This document shows, piece by piece, positions 18,386-27,778 of a stretch of DNA of 64,000 nucleotides (the stretch's first letter is position 1; the number at the start of each line of letters is the position of its first letter). Source of the stretch: Bacillus niameyensis (GTDB lineage: Bacteria; Bacillota; Bacilli; Bacillales; Bacillaceae_C); NCBI RefSeq assembly GCF_001375535.1, contig NZ_LN831197.1, forward strand, positions 4,304,660 through 4,368,659, read 5' to 3'. A program made the translations under genes and the position numbers. The notes beneath the pieces are model-generated. The model searched no databases, was not told the DNA's origin, and saw nothing but the letters and a program-made list of their open reading frames with translations.

Positions 18386-18844
18386 TTAAATGTATGACTC
18401 GATAACTTTCTTGAAATCTTGATTAATTACGGAATTAAATGCCTTATTAATTAACACTTTGTTTTCATTGTTTAATATAAGTATTGGATAATAGCTCACA
18501 ACCGGACTTCTTCTAACTTTTATTTCCTGATATTCAATATGGCTAATCTGTTCTTTTGGAATTGAAAGTTCTTGCCCTTTTATAGTCAAAACAATCGCGT
18601 TTTCATAGATTGAAAATTGATCACTTCGTTTAAATAGAAGCAGGTATAATCCGACAAGCGTAAACACGCCTCCAATTACCATCAACATCATTTTTGCATA
18701 GATAAAATTCGCGCCAATTATGCATATAATTCCTAAAAGAATAAATGCAAAACCATTTTTGTTGCTGTCGGTCTTGCCAGCATACAAAAGTTCACCAAAT
18801 TCATTCAAGCTTATTCCTCCTAATTGATCATATAGCCATCCCAT
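18386..18844 (-). CDS. Small membrane protein with PH-like domain, function unknown
   Basis: A 152-residue protein with two membrane helices close together (about 31-50 and 53-71), then a beta-rich cytosolic part (FSIYENAIVLTIKGQELSIP ... PILILNNENKVLIN) like the bacterial PH-domain or DUF304-type fold. I do not recognise a named family. No ribosome site is strong before the ATG at 18844, so the start is tentative. Its neighbours give no functional hint. Confidence 0.5.
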   Translation of the reverse strand: MGWLYDQLGGISLNEFGELLYAGKTDSNKNGFAFILLGIICIIGANFIYAKMMLMVIGGVFTLVGLYLLLFKRSDQFSIYENAIVLTIKGQELSIPKEQISHIEYQEIKVRRSPVVSYYPILILNNENKVLINKAFNSVINQDFKKVIESYI

Positions 18845-19046
18845 TTTAAGTCTATCTGGCGGATTATACCAGTACCGATAGTACCAATTATATAAATGAA
18901 TAGATTAAAGTTTACGAGAAATGACTATCAATTAAAAAGTGAAAGATGAATTCAGTTAAGTTACCTTTAACTTTTGCACTTAAGCCTACAATCTTTTCTT
19001 ATAAAACAAACATTATAGTCCTATCTATTCCATAACCCTTTACAAC

Positions 19047-19089
19047 AAAAATGGTGTGCAAAATTGGTTGTCAATTTGCACACCATTTT
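19047..19089. terminator. Bidirectional terminator downstream of asd
   Basis: AAAATGGTGTGCAAA pairs with TTTGCACACCATTTT, a long perfect stem with A- and T-runs. It serves asd on the minus strand. The 18845-19046 region beside it holds no gene. Confidence 0.8.
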
Positions 19090-19144
19090 AAAATTTCACT
19101 ACTGAAGAAAATTCGCTATCCCCCAAAAGGGGGTGTACTGGGAA

Positions 19145-20230
19145 TTACTTAGCTTGAATGTATCCTTCTGCTTTCAGCAGCTCGGCAATGAGTACTGCAC
19201 CTCCAGCAGCTCCCCGCAATGTATTGTGAGACAAACCGACAAATTTATAGTCGTACACGGTATCTTCACGTAGTCGGCCGACGGATACGCCCATACCATT
19301 CTCGATGTTCCGGTCGAGCTTCGTCTGCGGACGGTTTTCTTCTTCGAAATAGTTTATAAATTGCTTCGGTGCACTTGGCAATTCGAGCTCCTGCGGACGA
19401 CCGCTATACTGGCGCCAGGAATCTAGAATTTGCTCCTTCGTCGGCTTATTTTGGAACTTGACGAAGACCGTTGCAAGGTGGCCATCCGTCACAGGGACGC
19501 GAATACATTGTGATGTAATGACTGGTTCGTTCGCTTTGACGATTTCGCCATTCTCGACACGGCCCCAAATACGCAATGGCTCCTGCTCACTTTTTTCTTC
19601 CTCACCGCCGATATAAGGGATGACATTGTCTAACATTTCTGGCCAATCGGTGAAGTTTTTGCCAGCTCCAGAGATGGCTTGATAGGTAGAGACAACAACC
19701 TCTGAAGGCTGAAACGCTTGAAGTGCATGTAAAGCTGGTACATAGCTCTGAATGGAGCAGTTTGGCTTAACTGCAATAAATCCAGTTGAAGTACCTAGTC
19801 GCTTGCGCTGAGCCTCAATAACGTTAAGATGCTCGGGGTTAATCTCTGGGATCACCATCGGTACATCTGATGTCCAACGATGTGCCGAGTTGTTGGATAC
19901 GACTGGTGTGCCTGTCTTCGCATAGGCTTCCTCCAACGCTGTGATTTCCTCTTTCTTCATATCAACGGCACAGAAGACGAAATCAACGCTAGAAGCAACT
20001 TCTTCCACCTTTGACGCATCCTGTACAACAATCTGCTTCACTTGCTCAGGGATAGGGCCGTCCATCTTCCAGCGATTGCTCACGGCTTCCTCATATGTCT
20101 TGCCTGCTGATCCAGCACTGGCTGCGATAGCCGTCACTTCAAACCAAGGATGATTGTCAAGCAATTGCACGAATCGCTGACCAACCATTCCCGTACCACC
20201 AATAATACCAGCTCTCAATTTTTCTCCCAT
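19145..20230 (-). CDS. asd: Aspartate-semialdehyde dehydrogenase, archaeal/fungal type
   Basis: A 361-residue enzyme that reduces aspartyl-4-phosphate to aspartate semialdehyde with NADPH, the branch step to lysine, threonine and methionine. It has GGTGMVGQ (11-18), the active-site VKPNCSIQS with Cys158, and the TDGHLATV His block. These fit the archaeal/fungal (Hom2-like) subfamily rather than the usual Bacillus Asd of the dap operon, so this may be a second copy. The ribosome site is AAGGAG. It is preceded by a T-box leader with a lysine-type specifier, so it is probably induced by lysine shortage. It is monocistronic. Confidence 0.9.
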   Translation of the reverse strand: MGEKLRAGIIGGTGMVGQRFVQLLDNHPWFEVTAIAASAGSAGKTYEEAVSNRWKMDGPIPEQVKQIVVQDASKVEEVASSVDFVFCAVDMKKEEITALEEAYAKTGTPVVSNNSAHRWTSDVPMVIPEINPEHLNVIEAQRKRLGTSTGFIAVKPNCSIQSYVPALHALQAFQPSEVVVSTYQAISGAGKNFTDWPEMLDNVIPYIGGEEEKSEQEPLRIWGRVENGEIVKANEPVITSQCIRVPVTDGHLATVFVKFQNKPTKEQILDSWRQYSGRPQELELPSAPKQFINYFEEENRPQTKLDRNIENGMGVSVGRLREDTVYDYKFVGLSHNTLRGAAGGAVLIAELLKAEGYIQAK

Positions 20231-20344
20231 AATTCTTTCAGCTCCTTATTATAATAAACGATGAATGCCAATCTGCTCCCACCATATTCCATCAGGGCTT
20301 TTGCTGCCCCAACTAAATGCGGGTTCCGTCCCCATTATTTTGAG

Positions 20345-20650
20345 GCAACAAAAAAATCCCACCCCCAAGACTTTAGTCTCAGGGACGAGATTTGATTACT
20401 CGTGGTACCACCCTAGCTTCGCCGATTTGTCACCAAACCTGGCCTCTTCGAGTACGCCATGACATACGATATGCAATGGTTATACTCTAGCTCTGTAACA
20501 GGAGTTCCTGACACACCATCCCCCAATTCGGGTTCCGATGTACTGCTCGGAGTTTTTATTCAATAAAAAACGCTTTGCTCCTTTCCAGCAAACGGAGCTC
20601 TCTGTGAAAGCATTACTTTATTTACTCGTCTCTTCATCGCATTTGAATAT
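20345..20650 (-). promoter_or_regulatory. T-box riboswitch upstream of asd, specifier AAA (Lys)
   Basis: Read on the minus strand, the leader has GATGAAGAG...AGTA at the Stem I base, the distal arm GCTCC/GGAGC, then helix AATAAA/TTTATT closing on GAA, after which T-AAA-A follows. By the glyQS pattern (GAA-N-specifier-A) the specifier is AAA, lysine. The T-box sequence AGGGTGGTACCACG lies at 20401-20414 (complement), followed by a terminator (about 20350-20395) with a T-run. Uncharged tRNA-Lys should favour the antiterminator and allow asd expression. About 120 bases lie between terminator and start codon. Confidence 0.85.
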
Positions 20651-20657
20651 TGAATTT

Positions 20658-20685
20658 ATTTTACCAGAAATTTCATTCTAGGCAA
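20658..20685 (-). promoter_or_regulatory. Sigma-A promoter of the asd T-box leader
   Basis: On the minus strand TTGCCT (20680-20685) and TAAAAT (20658-20663) are 16 bp apart, just before Stem I of the T-box. Confidence 0.65.
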
Positions 20686-20992
20686 GTATTATCTTTTAAA
20701 TATAGTTTAAACAGCTGCGATAAACAAGAAGTTAAAAATTCACAAAGAAGACCGTAGTACCTCTAAAAGCGGCTTCCATTTGGTATAATTACGGTAAATA
20801 TACAAATTGATCATGAGTGAATTGTAATATATGAAAAGTGCGATTTGCAGGCCGATGTCAAAGGAACGGTTTTTCTAAAATATAATCGGAGTATTATGGT
20901 TATTCTCGCAAGAACCGCCCCACCGAATCTCCCCGGCTCTCAAGCTCGACCAGATACTTTCAAATAAATATAAAAGGAGGCTGAATGCCCTG
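20686..20992. other. Intergenic region between divergent asd and sugar-binding protein genes
   Basis: A TATAAT lies at 20784-20789 but no matching -35 is convincing. At 20890-20960 the sequence is markedly richer in G and C than its surroundings, with no gene or clear fold. The ribosome site AAAAGGAGG of the next gene is at 20972-20980. Confidence 0.35.
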
Positions 20993-22246
20993 TTGAAAAG
21001 GTGGTATGTATTGGCTGTTATATTTCTCTTTCTTTTGATATTGATTATTAGCTGTTCATTCAATGATACGGATCAATCGGATGGAGGAGGATATATGCCT
21101 CAAAAAGCGGTTCTGCCAATTGATTATAATCAGGGCGTTAAAAAAGTGGGAACTTGGGGATATGAGGGAGAACCAGTTACCTTAAAAATAAGCATGGACA
21201 TAGATGAAGAAATATTTCGTGAACGTTATAAAGAAAAGGTAGAATCAAAGTTTCCCGCTATTACTTTAGAATTAATGAGTGGTAGTGCTAATGGTCTGAA
21301 AAGTGAGGATTTGCCTGATATTCAACTGGGAAGATCAACAGCTTTCCTAGAGGCACCTTTAGCTGATTTTGAATCTCTGGATGGTTATATAGAAGTAACA
21401 AACTTTGATTATACAATTTTTGAAGAGGAAGTGATCGAAAGACAACGTACCTTGGATCCGACGGGAAGTGGGCATTTATACAGTTTACCGTTAGAGAACA
21501 ACAAATTTGCACTATTTTATAATAAAGATATTTTTGATCTGCTTGGCGAATCATATCCTGAAGATGGGATGACCTGGGAAGAGCTTATAGATTTAGCAAG
21601 AGGACTAACACTAGAACGAAATCAAACAGAATATCGAGGGCTAGGGATTTTTGACCCTTCCCATATTCCATTCGTACAATTACAAGTTTCAGGTACTGAT
21701 CCCGCAACAGGAGAAGTTCTATTTGTCAATCATCCTGATACAAAAAAATATTTTGATTGGCTTGATCAATTTCGGAGTATCCCAGCTATTTTAAGTGCTA
21801 ATGATGGGGAAGAGGATGGATTTGAAAAACGGTCACAAAATATTGCAATGGTCGTACGAAATAGATCATTGGTCGAGGCACTAGCTATATACGAAAACTT
21901 TAACTTTGGGACCGTATCCGTTCCGGGATGGGAGGGACAATTAAACAGTGGAGACACCGAAGATGGTGTTTTATCATTGGCCATTGCAAAAGAGAGTAAA
22001 CATAAAGAAGCAGCATGGGCCGTTATTGCTTTCTTAACATCAGAATCTCAAAAAGTCGAAAGGGTACCGTGTAGTTCTGTATATGATGAGGGATATGAAT
22101 GGTTTATGCGTGACAAAACAATAGAATTTCTTCATTCAAATAAAGACGTTGTTTCGTTTATTCGTGAAATGGGAGAAGAGTATAGGGTAATTGTAGATGA
22201 TATGAAAGCCCGGGATTATGATATAGTACCGTGTATGAGGAGATAA
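20993..22246 (+). CDS. Orphan ABC sugar-binding lipoprotein
   Basis: A 417-residue family 1 extracellular solute-binding protein. The signal peptide ends in a lipobox (LIISC). Blocks FALFYNKDIFDLLG, DGMTWEELIDLARGL and SKHKEAAWAVIAFLTS are typical of carbohydrate binders of the MalE/UgpB type. It should bind an oligosaccharide or related solute outside the membrane. The start is TTG 20993, twelve bases after AAAAGGAGG. No permease or ATPase gene is next to it, so it must share a transporter encoded elsewhere or act as a sensor. Confidence 0.8.
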   Translation: MKRWYVLAVIFLFLLILIISCSFNDTDQSDGGGYMPQKAVLPIDYNQGVKKVGTWGYEGEPVTLKISMDIDEEIFRERYKEKVESKFPAITLELMSGSANGLKSEDLPDIQLGRSTAFLEAPLADFESLDGYIEVTNFDYTIFEEEVIERQRTLDPTGSGHLYSLPLENNKFALFYNKDIFDLLGESYPEDGMTWEELIDLARGLTLERNQTEYRGLGIFDPSHIPFVQLQVSGTDPATGEVLFVNHPDTKKYFDWLDQFRSIPAILSANDGEEDGFEKRSQNIAMVVRNRSLVEALAIYENFNFGTVSVPGWEGQLNSGDTEDGVLSLAIAKESKHKEAAWAVIAFLTSESQKVERVPCSSVYDEGYEWFMRDKTIEFLHSNKDVVSFIREMGEEYRVIVDDMKARDYDIVPCMRR

Positions 22247-22325
22247 TTCATACCGGTATTTAGCCTGAGGGACGGTTTGTCTAAACCACAATCAGAATGG
22301 ATCATCCAACCTTCCCCCAGGCATA

Positions 22326-24455
22326 CTAAAATACAAACGTAATTTTGCCACCTTCTAACTTCAAGGTTGCATTAAACTTCTTGCCAGCCTTTGACTTCAT
22401 TCCCATAATGATGCCAGTTTGGCCTTTCGTACATAAATCTTTAATGTTTTTTTCACTCAATTTCTTCCCGAGCATTTGTCCTGGAAAAGTTTGCTTACAG
22501 CCATTTGCATGCTCACTGCAACGGTAGTATGTTTTCCACGGTGAGATTTTGCCGTTTTCGCAGGATGGACAGTGGGCGATTGGTTTGCCGCTATGGGTAA
22601 TGTTTTGTTCCAGTGCCACGCCGTTTATTTGGCCCGGAACATCTTCCAGCAGTTTTTTGATGAATTTACCGATATTTTCGATGAAGCGCTCTGGTGAACC
22701 TTCGCCATTCCCAATTTTTCTTAAATAGGCTTCCCATTTTGCTGTCATGGATGGACTTGATAGAAGATTACCTTCAATTGCTTGGCAGAGAATTTCACCT
22801 TTTTTCGTGACCGTGACGATATTTTTATTGACGGCTATATAACCGTGTTTTTTAATCGTTTCGATGATCCCGCTCCGTGTCGCTTCTGTCCCGAGTCCTT
22901 CTACTTCCTGCAAAATCTCCATTTCTTCTTCATTTTCAACTGCTTTCCCGCATGTTTTCATCATTCCAATCAATTGTCCTTCTGTGTATGGTTTTGGAGG
23001 AGTCGTCATACCTTCTATCATTTTGACGGCTGCTAATACCTTTTCCCCGTTTGTCAGTTTTGGAATGACTTGTATCACTTCTTTTTTTCTATCTATCTTT
23101 TCATTCTTTAAATCTGTGAAAAGTTCTTTCCAACCTTTACTAATTTCTGTATTTCCTGTCGTATGAAATTCTAGTCCGCTCACGTCCGTTATCACTTTCG
23201 TTTCTTCATAAATATAATCGGAATGAAACATGGCAAGGGTTGTTTTCAAAATTTCAAAGTATATATTTCTTTCTTGCATGGATAATCCTTGCAGTTTACT
23301 TTCGGTTGGAATATTTTTGGTCGGAACGATCGCATGGTGCTCTTGTACTTTGGAGCTGTCGACATAGCGTTTACTCGGTCTTTTCGAGAAAATCGGAAAC
23401 GAGACACCGGCAATTTGTTGGTAACGTTCAATATTATTGGCAAGGTAAGCAAATTCATTCCCAGTGATAAATTGGGTATCTGTCCGCGGATAGGTGACTA
23501 GCTTTTTCTCATAAAGAGCTTGAGCTGCTTTCAATACATTGGCAGGACTGTATTTCCATTTTTTATTAGCAACGGCTTGTAATGTTGATAATGCGTGCAA
23601 CTTCGGTGATTTGGCACGTTTTTCTTTTTTTGTCATTGATTTTACTAAACCGTCATTTTGGTCTTTTATATGGTGTTTAAAAAGTAGTTGCTCCACTTCC
23701 TCTTTTTTATCACTCTTCATTTTTGCTTTTCCTTTATACGTTCCGTGCTGGGCAGTGAAGTTTCCTTCAATTTCGTAAAAAGGAGTGGAAATAAAATTTT
23801 CTATTTCCTTCTGACGTTGATAGATAAGATAGACCGTTGGGGACTGCACCCGACCAATGGAAAGGCTCTCGCTAAATCCTTTTTGTTGTAAAAGCAACGT
23901 GTACAGCCGGCTTCCATTCATCCCAACAAGCCAGTCGCTAATTTGTCTCGTTTTTGCTTCATAATAGAGCAACAGATCTTTTTTATTATCTTGAAGATTA
24001 TGAAACCCTTTACGCACCACATCGACTTCCAATGAGTTGATCCAAAGCCTTTTAATCGTCTTATTCTTGGCTCCGGTCATATTGTAAATGGAATAGAAAA
24101 TATTCGACCCTTCACGATCACAATCGCAAGCATTTAAAATCGTCGTCACAGCAGGATCATTGAATAATTGTTTAATATAATGGAACTGCACCTTTTTATC
24201 AGAGGAAACCTTATGCTCATATTTACTCGGAAGAATCGGCAAGGTGTCCAATTTCCATGAACCCCAATCTTTTCGATATTCCTTTGGCTCCTTCAATTCC
24301 ACTAAATGGCCGATTCCCCATGTAATGATGGCACCGTTCGGAAATGTGCTACACGGGTTGAGTTCGATATGGGTTTTTTGACGGGATTTTACGGAGAAAG
24401 CATCAGCATAGGCTTTTGCTTGGGAAGGTTTTTCGGCTAGAATGACCAGCTTCAT
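22326..24455 (-). CDS. topB: DNA topoisomerase III (type IA)
   Basis: A 709-residue type IA topoisomerase that relaxes and decatenates DNA through a transient 5'-phosphotyrosine. The Toprim domain opens with MKLVILAEKPSQA. The active-site Tyr322 lies in VTYPRTDTQFI. The C-terminus has a CPSCENG ... CSEHANGC zinc-ribbon-like region. The Toprim acidic block reads ACDCDREGSN instead of the usual ATDxDREGE, so this is a divergent paralog. I start at ATG 24455 with AGAGGTG; an upstream in-frame ATG at 24485 has no ribosome site. Confidence 0.9.
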   Translation of the reverse strand: MKLVILAEKPSQAKAYADAFSVKSRQKTHIELNPCSTFPNGAIITWGIGHLVELKEPKEYRKDWGSWKLDTLPILPSKYEHKVSSDKKVQFHYIKQLFNDPAVTTILNACDCDREGSNIFYSIYNMTGAKNKTIKRLWINSLEVDVVRKGFHNLQDNKKDLLLYYEAKTRQISDWLVGMNGSRLYTLLLQQKGFSESLSIGRVQSPTVYLIYQRQKEIENFISTPFYEIEGNFTAQHGTYKGKAKMKSDKKEEVEQLLFKHHIKDQNDGLVKSMTKKEKRAKSPKLHALSTLQAVANKKWKYSPANVLKAAQALYEKKLVTYPRTDTQFITGNEFAYLANNIERYQQIAGVSFPIFSKRPSKRYVDSSKVQEHHAIVPTKNIPTESKLQGLSMQERNIYFEILKTTLAMFHSDYIYEETKVITDVSGLEFHTTGNTEISKGWKELFTDLKNEKIDRKKEVIQVIPKLTNGEKVLAAVKMIEGMTTPPKPYTEGQLIGMMKTCGKAVENEEEMEILQEVEGLGTEATRSGIIETIKKHGYIAVNKNIVTVTKKGEILCQAIEGNLLSSPSMTAKWEAYLRKIGNGEGSPERFIENIGKFIKKLLEDVPGQINGVALEQNITHSGKPIAHCPSCENGKISPWKTYYRCSEHANGCKQTFPGQMLGKKLSEKNIKDLCTKGQTGIIMGMKSKAGKKFNATLKLEGGKITFVF

Positions 24456-24632
24456 GATTTCACCTCTGAATATAGATTCGTACATTTGTTCTTATTATCT
24501 CATATTGTGAGAAGAATTGCTATATTGGAAGTCTAATAGGAGAAAAGATGATTATCTAGAATCAAATAGGGGATTCTAAGCAGGGGATTCCAAAAGTTTG
24601 CGTAAATAGATCATGCACACCAAAATACAGTT

Positions 24633-24667
24633 AAGGCACAACTAGATCATTACTCTAGTTGTGCCTT
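24633..24667. terminator. Hairpin terminator downstream of the GH20 gene
   Basis: AAGGCACAACTAGA pairs perfectly with TCTAGTTGTGCCTT around a 7-nt loop. It lies 40 bp past the stop of the minus-strand GH20 gene. The T-tract in that direction is weak. Confidence 0.6.
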
Positions 24668-24706
24668 CTTCATGCGTAAAACTTTCGATTGTCGTTCCCA
24701 TGCCTT

Positions 24707-26776
24707 CTAAAGGGCATAACCAATTCGATAGATATAGGATTCAAATTCAGCATATGTTTCAATCTGGTTTGTTAATCCCCATGCCTTTTGTGCGTAAGCT
24801 CTGAAGCGTGGCAGCATTCCTTTGGAGACCCAACTTTCTGCTGGCCAAGTGTGTGGGTCATCCCAGATTGCAAACATTGCACCGAGATGTCCTGCTCCTT
24901 GATTCTCAAGGTAAACAGTGTGATCATCTTGTGGTCGAGTAACAGGTTTTCCCCAAGCAGCCTTTTTCATATAGGCATCTGTCTGCCATACTTCATAGAG
25001 ATTTTGAGGGAATCTTCTTGGATCATCACCGCCAATTTTATTTGGCCATAAATCATAGTACAACCAATCTGCGTTTTTATTTACTGTTTCGTAACCTGCT
25101 TTATGGAACTCCTCAATCAGTGGTGAACGGTCCCATTTAGCCCAGTAATCGATGATGAATTGTTTGTTAAGATCAAACACACCTTCGCCTGGATCTACCA
25201 TATCATTCCATACCCAAGGTCTGATTCCCTTATCCAATAATAGTTCACCAAGTTCATTCAAGTATAATTCATAGCCGTCGTACCACGTCGCGCCAGGGCC
25301 AAGTTGTTCTTTTGCCCAGTCAAGCAAATGTGGAGCATCTTCCGGCTTTTGTTCGTACTCATCTCCACCAAGGTGGAAGTATGGGGACTGGAACAAATCA
25401 GCGAATTCTTCGACTAACCGTTTCACATATTCCCTCACTTCTGGTTTTGTGTAATCCAATACACCTTGGAGTGAACCGTCATTTAACTTAAGTCCGTAAT
25501 GAGGATAAACTTTCACATCCATATTTGAGTGTCCCGGCGTATCAATCTCTGGGACAATAGTCACATGATAACGCTTGGCATAAGCAATGAGGTCCCTAAT
25601 CTCTTGTTTACTATAATGTTCTGGCGAGACTAGTTCAGGGGCAACATCACTTTCTACTCTAAGCCCCTCGCCATCTTTTAACCGAATGTGTAAAAGATTC
25701 ATCTTTGTCCAAGCAAGATCACGAATTTGTTGCTTCAACCAGTCAATACTAAAATAACGACGGCCCGTATCAACTTGTAATCCTCTAAATTTATCTTTTG
25801 GCCAATCGATAACGGTTCCACTAGGCAACCAGTTTTGTGTTTTCAAAGCTTGCAGAATTGTACGTGTACCATAAAAAATACCTGTACTAGAACTACTTGT
25901 TATCGTAATAACTTTTTGGTTAATATCTATCTGATAAGCTTCTTCTCCAGTATAACCGTTCGTTTTGTCTATACCCTGCTTTAAAGTAAACACAATGTCA
26001 CCAGGCTTGGCATCTGTTTGCTTGCCGACTGTTACCGTGTAATCAGCCTTTTCAGCAGTTGCATTTATCAGTTCGGATTGAAATAATTTTGCATCATCAT
26101 AGAGGAGCTTTTTATCATTTTCAGTAATTATAATGCGACCTTCTTTTGGCAAATACCAATTTCCGCTACGACCATCAAAAGTAAATTTTTGTACAGCAGG
26201 GATCGTAACAGGAAATTCATCTTCTGCATGTTCGAAGGAAGTTGTAGATTCGTTCGTTAGGTTTTCACTTTGTCTGTTTATTTTATAAACGCTTAAGTCC
26301 TTCAAATAACCTAGGCTAGGAAGGCCGACTAATAGACAGTAAAAGGCAACCTCAGAAGTTCGTGGACCTGTTGTCAACTCAACCGTTACATCCGTCCAAG
26401 ATGTAGATGTCACCTCTTCATGAACATCCTTTGGTATATGGTATAGTTCATTTTCAAAATCAACAACACCAACCCACATTTTTCCTTTTTCTCCATCAAC
26501 ACATGCCTTCGCTGTAAACTTATAACTCGTGCTTGGCTCAAGATTCTTAACAGTGAAGGTAATAGACCCACGATCAATACTTGTATTTTTCATGGGAGTA
26601 TCAGAACCCTCTGTATGTACCCGTCCAACTCTTGCGATGTGATTTCCTGTCTCTTGCTGAACAATCCCGGCATTGTGGTATGTTCCTGCTTCAAGTTTTC
26701 CAGCAGAAAAATCTTCACTCCAAATGAGTGCTTCAGTTGAGGTTACTTCCTCTGAACGATTCTCGTAGTTTGACAT
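24707..26776 (-). CDS. GH20 beta-N-acetylhexosaminidase-like enzyme
   Basis: A 689-residue protein. An N-terminal beta-sandwich like a carbohydrate-binding module (about 18-170) precedes a GH20b accessory domain (about 200-310) and the GH20 barrel (about 320-680). The catalytic pair is in HLGGDEYE (Asp472, Glu473); VVPEIDTPGHS-type sequence (VPEIDTPGHSNM) and FAIWDD are present. Family members release terminal N-acetylglucosamine or galactosamine, some lacto-N-biose. The start is ATG 26776 after AAAGGGAGAG. No signal peptide is seen, unusual for an enzyme with a binding module. It may act on imported oligosaccharides. Confidence 0.8.
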   Translation of the reverse strand: MSNYENRSEEVTSTEALIWSEDFSAGKLEAGTYHNAGIVQQETGNHIARVGRVHTEGSDTPMKNTSIDRGSITFTVKNLEPSTSYKFTAKACVDGEKGKMWVGVVDFENELYHIPKDVHEEVTSTSWTDVTVELTTGPRTSEVAFYCLLVGLPSLGYLKDLSVYKINRQSENLTNESTTSFEHAEDEFPVTIPAVQKFTFDGRSGNWYLPKEGRIIITENDKKLLYDDAKLFQSELINATAEKADYTVTVGKQTDAKPGDIVFTLKQGIDKTNGYTGEEAYQIDINQKVITITSSSSTGIFYGTRTILQALKTQNWLPSGTVIDWPKDKFRGLQVDTGRRYFSIDWLKQQIRDLAWTKMNLLHIRLKDGEGLRVESDVAPELVSPEHYSKQEIRDLIAYAKRYHVTIVPEIDTPGHSNMDVKVYPHYGLKLNDGSLQGVLDYTKPEVREYVKRLVEEFADLFQSPYFHLGGDEYEQKPEDAPHLLDWAKEQLGPGATWYDGYELYLNELGELLLDKGIRPWVWNDMVDPGEGVFDLNKQFIIDYWAKWDRSPLIEEFHKAGYETVNKNADWLYYDLWPNKIGGDDPRRFPQNLYEVWQTDAYMKKAAWGKPVTRPQDDHTVYLENQGAGHLGAMFAIWDDPHTWPAESWVSKGMLPRFRAYAQKAWGLTNQIETYAEFESYIYRIGYAL

Positions 26777-26833
26777 ATATCTCTCCCTTTCTCCAATAAC
26801 GATTTTGCCTTTTCTAGATGTTACCGCTATCAT

Positions 26834-27318
26834 ACGGAAAAACCAGAAGGACGTAAAGTGTTTTTGAAAATTATGCTAGTTTACGAATAACGATGGTACT
26901 TTGAATAGTCTCAAATAACTTTTGCGATTGCGCTGACGGAATTTCCTAATAAACTCGTTTATACCTACACCAGAAGATGTTATTCACTACATATTCTTTG
27001 GTCAAAGTAAACAGTTTATTGATTATGTTAAAGAAACGTACTTAGATAAAGTCCAAAGACAGTTCGAAAAATATGCTCGTGATAAAGGAACTAACAAGGG
27101 AATAAAGGTAACAAATTATTATTGTTTCATTCATGCAAAAGCATCATCCTAAGCTGAACTAACTTTGACTATTGTGAGAAGGGCTTTTTAAATAGTGTAG
27201 TATTCATTTTACTTATATCATTAAAGGTTATATACTAAAATTGTTGAAAAATTTAATTTTATTAAAATAACTATCTACTGAATGAATGGATGAGTAATGA
27301 TTCAAGGAGGATTTTAAA
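26834..27318. other. Intergenic region with an unidentified gene fragment
   Basis: A 70-codon open frame at 26940-27152 (+) lacks any start codon and encodes PTPEDVIHYIFFGQSKQF, YVKETYLDKVQRQFEKY and more. It has protein-like composition but I do not recognise it. It is probably the C-terminal relic of a lost gene. The ribosome site of the next gene (AAGGAGG) is at the right end. Confidence 0.35.
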
Positions 27319-27729
27319 GTGACGAAGGATCGTTATCAACAAGGTATCGACAAAATAAAGGAACTTACATCATCAAGTGATGATAATCCAACTGGTTTTA
27401 TGGATATTGGGGACGGATTTAAAGATATCGCTCCTGATTTGAGCAAGTATGTGGTTGAATTTGCTTTTGGCGACATTTATTCACGTCCTGGACTTTCAAA
27501 CAAGCAAAAAGTTCTTACAACGATTACAGCTTTAGTTGCCCAAGGGAAACCGCAGATTGGGATGCATATCAAAACGGGACTTAGTGTTGGGTTAACACCG
27601 GAAGAGATTGTCGGATGCATTATCCATCTTATCCCGTATACAGGATTCCCGAGTGTTCTGAATGCCTTAAAAGTTACTCAAGAAGTGTTTGCCGAACAGG
27701 GTGTAAAAGTTACAGCATCTGTTGATTGA
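27319..27729 (+). CDS. Carboxymuconolactone decarboxylase-family protein
   Basis: A 136-residue all-helical protein of the CMD/AhpD-like family (blocks YSRPGLSNKQKVLTTITAL and HIKTGLSVGLTPEEIVG, and HLIPYTGFPSVLNAL). Family members either decarboxylate gamma-carboxymuconolactone or act as peroxidases. The CxxC of AhpD is absent, so a peroxidase role is unlikely. It starts at GTG 27319 after CAAGGAGG and is monocistronic. The physiological role is not known. Confidence 0.8.
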   Translation: MTKDRYQQGIDKIKELTSSSDDNPTGFMDIGDGFKDIAPDLSKYVVEFAFGDIYSRPGLSNKQKVLTTITALVAQGKPQIGMHIKTGLSVGLTPEEIVGCIIHLIPYTGFPSVLNALKVTQEVFAEQGVKVTASVD

Positions 27730-27778
27730 ACAGAAATGGATGTATAGCAGTGACAAATGAATAAGACAAGACTGTGCT

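Noticed and set aside
20890-20960. GC-richer patch as a structured RNA
   Set aside because: No convincing stem pairs could be found by eye, and no conserved riboswitch landmarks are present.
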